NCBI GenBank assembly: GCA_023430065.1
Contig: JAEZCG010000131.1
Location: 1-5,267 of the forward strand
DNA length: 5,267 nucleotides
Reading direction: 5' to 3'
Source of the DNA: Pseudomonadota bacterium
GTDB lineage: Bacteria; Pseudomonadota; Gammaproteobacteria; Burkholderiales; SHXO01
In this document: positions 1 to 4,092 of the stretch, piece by piece
How the letters are laid out: each line of letters starts with the position of its first letter
Numbering within the stretch: position 1 is the first letter of the stretch
Made by a program: the position numbers and the translations under genes
The notes under the pieces: generated by a model
Database searches by the model: none
Told to the model about the DNA's origin: nothing
The model's input: only the letters and a program-made list of their open reading frames with translations

Positions 1-872
1 GGCCGCACGGCGGCATCCGCCAGCAGTGCCTCCAGTTCCCGACTCAGGCGCAGCACGATCGGCATGGGCGTGCGCACGGGCACGAGAATACCCAACCACG
101 ACTCCGCGCGATACCCGTCGACGCCGAGTTCCGCGACTGTCGCCACCTGTGGAAGCGCGCTCGTGCGCACCGATGGCGCCACGGCCAACGGCAGTAACCG
201 GCCGCTGCGGATATGTGGCAGCGCCGAGGCGATGCTGTCGAACATCGCCGAGACGCGTCCGCCGAGCAGATCGACCAGCGCGGGCGAACTGCCCTTGTAG
301 GGAACGTGCACGAAGCGCGCGCCGGTCAGCTGCTCGAGCAGCGCCAGTTCCAAGTGGGAAACCGTGCCCACGCCCTGCGACGCGAACGCGATGGCGTCGG
401 GCTGCAGCCGTGCGCGCTCCAGCAGCTCGTTCAGCGTACGCACCCGCAGCGTCGGGTCGACCACCAGGACGTGCGGCGCATTGGCAATCGTGGCCACCGG
501 CTGGAAGTCGGTTGCGAGGTCGTAGCCCGGCGTCGGATACAGCGTCATGGCGATCGCCATGATCGAGGTCGGCGCCATCAGCAGCGTGTAGCCGTCTGCG
601 CGCGCACGCGCGGCCAGTGCGGCGCCGATGTTGCCCCCGGCACCCGGGCGGTTCTCGATCGTGACGGGCTGGCCCAGGCGGCGGCTCAGGCCTTCCCCCA
701 CGATCCGGGCCAGCATGTCGGTCGCGCCCGCAGGGGTGAACGGCACGATCAGGCGGATCGGGCGATCGGGATAGCTCTCCGCCCTGACTTCATGACACGC
801 GGACGACAGGAACCCGGCGAGCGCGCAGCAGAGTAAGAAAGCCATTTGTCCCATGCGCGCTACTCTAGGCAT
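1..872 (-). CDS. Bug/TctC-family periplasmic solute-binding receptor, C-terminus cut by window edge
   Basis: This is an extracytoplasmic receptor of the tripartite tricarboxylate transporter (Bug) family, which captures small carboxylates or related solutes in the periplasm. About 290 codons are visible; the family usually has about 320, so some 30 residues are missing beyond base 1. A signal peptide (hydrophobic run FLLCCALAGFL, then V-R-A before the mature E-S-YPDRPIRLIVPF) is followed by the family hallmarks: PFTPAGATD near residues 44-52, NRPGAGGNIG near 74-83, DGYTLLMA near 93-100, and VPYKGSSPALVDLLGGRV from about 190. ATG at 872 is chosen because it adds two Arg to the signal peptide n-region. 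ATGs at 854 and 845 are in frame and possible; none has a strong Shine-Dalgarno. The substrate cannot be read from the sequence. No membrane subunits (TctA/TctB) are visible, which is common because Bug receptor genes are often orphans. Family call is confident, exact start is not. Confidence 0.93.
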   Translation of the reverse strand, partial: MPRVARMGQMAFLLCCALAGFLSSACHEVRAESYPDRPIRLIVPFTPAGATDMLARIVGEGLSRRLGQPVTIENRPGAGGNIGAALAARARADGYTLLMAPTSIMAIAMTLYPTPGYDLATDFQPVATIANAPHVLVVDPTLRVRTLNELLERARLQPDAIAFASQGVGTVSHLELALLEQLTGARFVHVPYKGSSPALVDLLGGRVSAMFDSIASALPHIRSGRLLPLAVAPSVRTSALPQVATVAELGVDGYRAESWLGILVPVRTPMPIVLRLSRELEALLADAAVR

Positions 873-898
873 GGGCACAGAAATGCGCAATTGCACCC

Positions 899-933
899 GA
901 AGGCAGGCCCGTAACCTGAACGGTTCTGCCTTC
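899..933. terminator. Stem-loop between the small ORF and the Bug receptor gene
   Basis: GAAGGCAG at 899-906 and CTGCCTTC at 926-933 form a perfect 8-bp stem. Inside it CCGT (909-912) pairs with ACGG (920-923) after a 2x2 internal loop, leaving a 7-base loop. No T-run follows on either strand, so it is not a classic intrinsic terminator. It lies just past the stop of the leftward small ORF and 26 bases upstream of the chosen Bug start, so it could end or attenuate leftward transcription, or fold in the receptor mRNA leader. Structure is seen; role is inferred. Confidence 0.4.
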
Positions 934-941
934 AGGCCTCG

Positions 942-1061
942 CTACTTGTCGTGGTCGGTATGCTTGTCGGGGTCCGTATGCTCCTCGTGGTCGGCATGCC
1001 CTTCGTCAGAATCGTGTCCGCCGAACACCTTGTCCTCGGTGGCCTTGCTGCCGCCTCGCAT
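942..1061 (-). CDS. Small His/Asp-rich protein (39 aa) ending in four hexapeptide repeats; function unknown
   Basis: I do not recognise this protein. It reads MRGGSKATEDKVFGG, then four hexapeptides (HDSDEG, HADHEE, HTDPDK, HTDHDK), then TAG. The tail is very hydrophilic with alternating His and Asp/Glu, which suggests metal binding; no signal peptide or membrane segment is seen. ATG 1061 is chosen because AAGGGAGGT lies just upstream (1065-1073). The same frame is open further upstream to ATG 1166 (74 aa), and strong third-position G/C bias continues to about 1136. The true protein may therefore be longer, though ATG 1166 has a poor ribosome site and lies inside the FNR box. It runs toward the Bug gene (69 bases from its stop to that start) and is divergent from the FNR-like regulator. 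The frame is also open antisense into the regulator as far as 1598, but that part is a shadow. It may be a real small gene or a chance frame; length and biochemical role are unproven. Confidence 0.42.
   Translation of the reverse strand: MRGGSKATEDKVFGGHDSDEGHADHEEHTDPDKHTDHDK
945..1016 (-). repeat. Four tandem 18-bp units coding a His/Asp hexapeptide
   Basis: Units lie at 945-962, 963-980, 981-998 and 999-1016. On the + strand the first is CTTGTCGTGGTCGGTATG and the second CTTGTCGGGGTCCGTATG (2 differences of 18). The third differs from the first at 3 positions, and the fourth is much more diverged. Unit length is a multiple of three and the units stay in frame with the small leftward ORF, giving the pattern H-x-D-x-D/E-x. 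This suggests slippage-driven growth of a coding repeat. The unit immediately before the stop codon is intact. Confidence 0.8.
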
Positions 1062-1064
1062 CGG

Positions 1065-1073
1065 ACCTCCCTT
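1065..1073 (-). promoter_or_regulatory. Strong Shine-Dalgarno for the small His/Asp-rich ORF
   Basis: On the minus strand AAGGGAGGT contains a full GGAGGT match to the 16S rRNA tail, followed by CCG and ATG at 1061. Spacing is on the short side. It favours the 39-residue start over ATG 1166. It also encodes K-G-G in the longer version of the ORF, so the match could be coincidental. Confidence 0.4.
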
Positions 1074-1155
1074 GTGCGCGCCGGCCGAATGCTCCAGGCT
1101 GCTGTGCGCCTCGCCCTTCCTGCCGCCCTGGCATCGTTGTGATTCCCGGCCGTAA

Positions 1156-1169
1156 TTGACGCACATCAA
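1156..1169. promoter_or_regulatory. FNR/ANR/DNR-type operator (TTGAC-N4-ATCAA)
   Basis: TTGACGCACATCAA matches the FNR-family consensus TTGAT-N4-ATCAA at 9 of the 10 specified bases; the single change is C for T at position 5. It ends 59 bases before the start of the CRP/FNR-type regulator gene at 1229. Centred at 1162.5, it would sit at -41.5 of a rightward start site near 1204 or a leftward one near 1121. Both are class II activator geometries, though neither shows a good -10 hexamer. The E-x-x-S-R helix of the adjacent regulator is the known reader of TTGAT half-sites, so autoregulation is the simplest reading. Control of the divergent small ORF is also possible. Confidence 0.72.
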
Positions 1170-1228
1170 TCCAGGATCGGCCGACGCGATGCAGCCTTGC
1201 ACCGATCGTCCACGCATGGATTTCGCAG

Positions 1229-1936
1229 ATGCACCAGCTTGCCCCCAAGCGTCTCGGGCACGTGACCGCCCAGGATTGCGCCGACTGCCCGGTACGCCAT
1301 GTCGACCTGGTGCGGGAGGATGATCCACAGCTTCGAGAGCGGCTGATCTCGCGCTTTTCGCATATCTGGTGTCCGGCCAGAGGAACGCTGTACCGTGAGT
1401 CGGCCCCCGCGGACGCCGTTCACACCGTGCGTTCAGGCTTGCTGAAGCTGGTTCGATATCTGCCCAATGGCCAGGAAAGGATCGTGCGGCTGGTCCATGC
1501 CGGGGACACCATCGGACTGGAATCGGTGCTGGGAGAGCCCTACCGCCACACGGCGGTGGCATTGTCGGACGTGCAGACCTGCAGCGTGCCCGGGGCACTG
1601 CTGCAGGACCGCTACGAGGGTCACCCGCAACTGGCCGCGGTGCTGCTGATGGAGTGGCAGAAGTCGCTGGATGTCGCCGACCGATTCCTTACCGAACTGA
1701 CGACCGGCACCGCTCAAGGGCGGGTTGCCCGTTTCCTCCTCTACCTGAACGACAAGGTCCCGGGAAACGTATGCAGGATCATGAGCCGGGACGACATCGG
1801 CGCCCTGCTGGGCATGACCACCGAGACCGCCAGTCGTGTGATCGCCGACTTTCGCCGACGAGGGGTGGTAGAGGAACTCCCTGACGGGCAGTTCCGCTGC
1901 AACGTGCCCGCGCTCACCCGGTTGAGCGCGGACTGA
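1229..1936 (+). CDS. CRP/FNR-family transcriptional regulator, FNR-like DNA specificity
   Basis: This 235-residue cytoplasmic dimeric transcription factor has the usual family length. Residues about 40-140 form the cyclic-nucleotide-binding-like beta-barrel (GLLKLVRYLPNGQERIVRLV, then HAGDTIGLESVLG at 90-102), followed by the dimerisation helix near 133-160. The C-terminal winged helix-turn-helix covers about 162-226. Its recognition helix (TTETASRVIADFRRRG, 197-212) carries E199, S202 and R203, matching FNR E209/S212/R213 that read TTGAT. An N-terminal C17-x2-C20 and C118 (in TCSVP, placed like FNR C122) suggest Fe-S ligation, but the third N-terminal cysteine of FNR is not present at the expected place; C48, C182 and C224 are extra. 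ATG 1229 is the first start after an in-frame stop at 1157; its Shine-Dalgarno is weak. An FNR box lies 59 bases upstream, so the gene is probably autoregulated. It could sense oxygen, NO or redox state; the exact signal is not determinable. Confidence 0.93.
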   Translation: MHQLAPKRLGHVTAQDCADCPVRHVDLVREDDPQLRERLISRFSHIWCPARGTLYRESAPADAVHTVRSGLLKLVRYLPNGQERIVRLVHAGDTIGLESVLGEPYRHTAVALSDVQTCSVPGALLQDRYEGHPQLAAVLLMEWQKSLDVADRFLTELTTGTAQGRVARFLLYLNDKVPGNVCRIMSRDDIGALLGMTTETASRVIADFRRRGVVEELPDGQFRCNVPALTRLSAD

Positions 1937-1947
1937 CGGCCGCCCCG

Positions 1948-2490
1948 TTACTTCAGCATCGGCGCGAGCTTTTCGACGATGGCCGCAGCATCGGGCTCGG
2001 TCCGGGTGGAGAAGCTGGTCACGCTCTTGCCGCCGGGGGCGATCAGGTATTTGTGGAAGTTCCAGCCCGGCTCCTCGCCGGTCGCCTTCACCAGCTCCCC
2101 GAACAGCGGATTGGCCGCCTGACCGCGCACCGAGGACAGTTCCATCATCGGGAACTTCACCCCGTAGTTGACCAGGCAGAACTCGCCAACTTCTCTGCTG
2201 GTCGCGAGCTCCTGCCGAAAATCGTTGGACGGAAAGCCGATCACCATCAGGCCCTTGGCCTGGTACTGGTCGTACAACGCCTGCAGCTTGCCGAACTGCG
2301 GGGTGAACCCGCAGCGACTGGCGGTGTTGACCACCAGCACCGGCCGGTCGGCATAGTCGCACAGGTCCACTTCCTTCCCGTCGAACGTGCGCATCCGGTG
2401 ATCGAGCAGCGCAGGACAGGACGCGGCCCAGACGCTGGCAGCCGTCGTGAGCACAACCAGACCGAACAGCAGCTTGGCGAGGCGTGGCAT
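1948..2490 (-). CDS. Exported glutathione peroxidase-family thiol peroxidase
   Basis: This is a 180-residue peroxidase of the GPx family, which reduces hydrogen peroxide and organic hydroperoxides. Basic residues R3 and K6 and a hydrophobic stretch up to S-V-W-A (cleavage after A22) form a Sec signal peptide, placing it in the periplasm. The thioredoxin fold shows NTASRCGFTPQF with peroxidatic C60, GFPSNDF (85-91) followed by Q93, FC105-LVNYGVKFPM, and W143-N144-F145. Thus Cys, Gln, Trp and Asn of the catalytic tetrad can all be placed. C105 corresponds to the resolving cysteine of yeast-type GPx enzymes, suggesting thioredoxin-like reductants rather than glutathione (inference). The loop between N89 and C105 is one residue shorter than in yeast or mammalian enzymes. 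C25 and C44 are additional mature cysteines. The start is supported by a strong AGGGAGGT 7 bases upstream. The gene converges on the FNR-like regulator with 11 bases between them. Confidence 0.93.
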   Translation of the reverse strand: MPRLAKLLFGLVVLTTAASVWAASCPALLDHRMRTFDGKEVDLCDYADRPVLVVNTASRCGFTPQFGKLQALYDQYQAKGLMVIGFPSNDFRQELATSREVGEFCLVNYGVKFPMMELSSVRGQAANPLFGELVKATGEEPGWNFHKYLIAPGGKSVTSFSTRTEPDAAAIVEKLAPMLK

Positions 2491-2496
2491 CGGTGA

Positions 2497-2504
2497 ACCT
2501 CCCT
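2497..2504 (-). promoter_or_regulatory. Strong Shine-Dalgarno of the peroxidase gene
   Basis: AGGGAGGT on the minus strand lies 6 bases before ATG 2490, with ideal spacing. It fixes the start that includes the signal peptide and hence the predicted periplasmic location. Confidence 0.75.
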
Positions 2505-2541
2505 GGACGAATTCGCCCGCGGCACATGCCCGGACATGTCT

Positions 2542-2570
2542 GACGACCCGCCGTCCTCATGCAGAGTTCC
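2542..2570 (-). promoter_or_regulatory. Weak candidate ECF-sigma promoter for the peroxidase gene
   Basis: On the minus strand GGAACT (2570-2565) is followed after 17 bases by GTCGTC (2547-2542). This resembles the GGAAC ... GTC layout of ECF sigma factor promoters and would give a leader of roughly 45 bases before ATG 2490. Spacing is at the long end and the -10 part is loose, so chance is a real possibility. No convincing sigma-70 promoter was found in this gap. Confidence 0.2.
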
Positions 2571-2599
2571 GCGCCGCTGCAGGCCGCGAAGTCGCGTCG

Positions 2600-2618
2600 C
2601 CACCCGGTTACCGGGTGG
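2600..2618. repeat. Perfect 8-bp inverted repeat, 3-base spacer
   Basis: CCACCCGG (2600-2607), TTA, CCGGGTGG (2611-2618) form a very tight dyad. The central T-T-A lets the stem extend to a ninth pair around a single base. There is no adjacent T-run. It lies 110 bases upstream of the peroxidase start and about 150 upstream of the rightward unknown gene. A protein-binding operator or an mRNA hairpin in a long peroxidase leader are both possible; the known FNR motif is not present. Confidence 0.5.
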
Positions 2619-2623
2619 GCCGT

Positions 2624-2647
2624 GAGCGTCGGACTCGGTCGACGCTC
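2624..2647. repeat. Second inverted repeat directly beside the first
   Basis: GAGCGTC (2624-2630) pairs with GACGCTC (2641-2647). Within the 10-base loop GAC and GTC can add three pairs if G2631 bulges. It begins six bases after the preceding dyad, so transcription through here would yield two consecutive hairpins. No T-run follows on either strand. Role unknown; regulatory RNA structure in the peroxidase leader or a weak transcription end are the alternatives. Confidence 0.4.
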
Positions 2648-2764
2648 CGGTGTCAGAACGGGCGCCGGCAGTCAACCGATCATGGAGGGCGCGTCGAATC
2701 GGCATCTTAGCAGCAGCGAGTGCGGCGCCTGTGGAGCAGATGACCCGCGGGTATCATTCGCGGC

Positions 2765-3283
2765 GTGGGCGAGCAACGATGTCATAGCGCCATCGCGGTG
2801 CAGGATCTGCGACGACTGTCGCGCCTCGTGCGCGCCGAGCGCGAGGAGTTCTTCCTGCGCCATCCCGAGTGGGCCCTGCTCTATCGCAGGCGCGTGCTCT
2901 GCAGCGCGCTGTGCGGCGAGGCCGCCACGCACTATCTCAACGGCATCACCGGCTTCGAGGAGTTCCTCGCCCTGAGCTTCTACGCCCAGCAGGCCGACGC
3001 CCCCTTTCCCGTCCACCACGAGAGCCGGCTGGACTTCGGCAAGTCGAAGTTCGGCCGGCATCCGTCGCTGCCGGACACCTACCGCGGACGGCGCGTGGTG
3101 CTGCAGGGACGGGCGATCGAGGCTCGGCCAGACGAGGACCCGCTCGGCGCCCTGCAGCGTTATCTATTTGCAGCCGCCACGCCGACGGCGCGGCAACTGG
3201 CCACCGGCAGCGTGGTGCTGCTCGAGCCCGAAACTCTGTTGGGTGTGCAGTCGTGGCCGGCCCTCATGCTGGGGTCGCACTGA
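2765..3283 (+). CDS. Protein of unknown function (172 aa), possible degenerate nucleotidyltransferase-like fold
   Basis: I do not recognise a named family. The N-terminal third is helical and charged (QDLRRLSRLVRAEREEFF at 13-30). Then come LCSALCGEAATHYLNG (45-60), a conserved-looking core FYAQQADAPFP (72-82), LDFGKSKFGRHP (89-100) and YRGRRVVLQGRAIE (106-119), and a C-terminal part with ALQRYL, VVLLEPETLLG and SWP. There is no signal peptide or membrane segment, so it is probably cytoplasmic. The CGEAATHYLNG stretch followed by E65-E66 resembles the G-G-x-A-L-H ... D-x-D layout of minimal nucleotidyltransferase folds, but the second acidic position is Leu here; this is only inference. Start is GTG 2765, the only conventional initiator between the in-frame stop at 2741 and the GTG at 2798. 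There is no Shine-Dalgarno, and a TATCAT (2752-2757) so close to it hints at a leaderless message. Third-position G/C bias supports a real gene. It converges on the Uma2 gene. Confidence 0.8.
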   Translation: MGEQRCHSAIAVQDLRRLSRLVRAEREEFFLRHPEWALLYRRRVLCSALCGEAATHYLNGITGFEEFLALSFYAQQADAPFPVHHESRLDFGKSKFGRHPSLPDTYRGRRVVLQGRAIEARPDEDPLGALQRYLFAAATPTARQLATGSVVLLEPETLLGVQSWPALMLGSH

Positions 3284-3351
3284 TCGCATCGAAGTCGGAT
3301 ATCGCCAGCCGTTGCCGGCGACTACGTCGGCCCTACCTCCGCCGATGGCAG

Positions 3352-3376
3352 CGGCATCACCGATACGGTGCTGCCG
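3352..3376. terminator. Stem-loop overlapping the Uma2 stop codon, between convergent genes
   Basis: CGGCA-T-CACCG (3352-3362), loop ATA, CGGTG-C-TGCCG (3366-3376) form a 10-pair stem with one mismatch. It covers the TGA of the Uma2 gene (3357-3359) and lies 68 bases past the stop of the rightward unknown gene. The position suits a shared transcription end for convergent genes, but no T-run follows on either strand. It may act with Rho, stabilise the 3' end, or be incidental. Confidence 0.35.
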
Positions 3377-3953
3377 ACGGTTCGTGCACGCCGTCGACTT
3401 TGGCGAACACCTCGCGCAGCGCCAGCACGCAGCCGATCGATTCGATCGACATCGACCGATTGCTGCCGGCCTCCGCACTGTAGATCCAGCGACCGTCTGC
3501 CTCCCGTGAGAAGCGCTCGAGCTGATAGCGGTCCTGGGACACGAGCAGGTAATCGCTCAAGGTCTCGATGGACCGGTAGTGCTCGAACTTCTTGCCGCGG
3601 TCGTACGCTTCAGTCGAATCGCTGAGGATTTCGATGATGACCTGGGGGTTGAGCAACGTATCGCCTGGCTGTTCCAACTGCGGCGGACCACAGACCACGA
3701 CGATGTCCGGGTAGGTGTATAAGCCGGACCGCGATACCTTGACCCGCAGATCCGCCGAGGACACCCGGCAAGGCTTGTCCTTCAACTGATTGCCGAGTTC
3801 CCTGGCGACGTTTGCCGCGACCACGGTGTGGGCGTAACTGGCGCCGCCCATCGCGAAGACCTCGCCGTCGAGGTACTCGTGCCGAAGCTCTGTCGAACGC
3901 TCCAAGGCAAGGTAATCCGGCACCGTATAGCGGAATCGCGTTTGGACGGACAT
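3357..3953 (-). CDS. Uma2 family (DUF820) PD-(D/E)XK nuclease-fold protein
   Basis: This 198-residue protein matches Uma2, a family of restriction-endonuclease-fold proteins abundant in cyanobacteria and other environmental bacteria. Their physiological role is unknown; nuclease activity is predicted from the fold. Visible landmarks in order: RFRYTVPDYLAL (6-17), HEYLDGEVFAMGG (25-37), H42 in ASYAHTVVAANVAREL, the PD motif YPDIVVV with D83, the acidic strand IIEILSDST with E108, and GKKFEHYRSI with K121/K122, then DYLLVSQ (134-140). The active-site set is therefore intact. The start is ATG 3953, which gives the usual family N-terminus and length; no good Shine-Dalgarno precedes it. The frame is open upstream to 4160, across the lon terminator and into lon, but that part is spurious. 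The gene stands alone, separated from lon by a terminator. A possible -10 (TACCAT, 3989-3984) lacks a clear -35. Codon bias looks softer than in neighbours, consistent with acquisition (by eye only). Confidence 0.9.
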   Translation of the reverse strand: MSVQTRFRYTVPDYLALERSTELRHEYLDGEVFAMGGASYAHTVVAANVARELGNQLKDKPCRVSSADLRVKVSRSGLYTYPDIVVVCGPPQLEQPGDTLLNPQVIIEILSDSTEAYDRGKKFEHYRSIETLSDYLLVSQDRYQLERFSREADGRWIYSAEAGSNRSMSIESIGCVLALREVFAKVDGVHEPSAAPYR

Positions 3954-4035
3954 GACGGACTGTCGAATCGATACGCAGCCCAGATGGTACACCCGAGCGC
4001 GTTCATGACCGGCCGCACCGCCTGATCCGCGCCCC

Positions 4036-4065
4036 CAAGAAAATGGGCCACCCAAGTGGCCCATT
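4036..4065 (-). terminator. Intrinsic terminator of lon
   Basis: On the minus strand AATGGGCCAC (4065-4056), loop TTGG and GTGGCCCATT (4051-4042) form a perfect 10-bp GC-rich stem. It is followed at once by TTTCTT (4041-4036). It starts 27 bases after the lon stop codon, so it ends leftward lon transcription and isolates the Uma2 gene. Flanking A residues on the + strand side are too few on the other end for it to work equally well rightward. Confidence 0.92.
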
Positions 4066-4092
4066 ACGCTTGCTGCGTCGGTTGCTCTGTCC

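Noticed and set aside
26..836. Rightward frames opposite the Bug receptor
   Set aside because: They are antisense to the receptor, whose family motifs are unmistakable, and encode Arg/Ala-rich sequence without domains.
945..1016. CRISPR or iteron reading of the 18-bp tandem units
   Set aside because: Units are directly abutting with no spacers, keep a reading frame, and are not near a replication or Cas gene.
942..1598. Full-length 218-residue leftward frame spanning the small ORF and antisense to the regulator
   Set aside because: The part beyond 1166 lies antisense to a well-supported FNR-family gene and has low-complexity Arg/Pro/Ala-rich content typical of shadow frames in GC-rich DNA. 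Only the repeat-containing 3' part was kept.
2523..2542. Two ACATG copies, the second within a GACATGTC palindrome, resembling a p53-like half-site
   Set aside because: A eukaryotic factor site is meaningless here, and the short palindrome is within chance expectation for the region.
1433..2560. 375-residue leftward frame across the regulator and peroxidase
   Set aside because: It is antisense to the regulator and out of frame with the peroxidase, and shows no recognisable domain. It is an open-frame artefact of GC-rich sequence.
2491..2764. Possible small gene in the gap between peroxidase and the unknown gene
   Set aside because: Open frames here are shadows without a ribosome site or coding bias; only inverted repeats and a weak promoter candidate are supportable.
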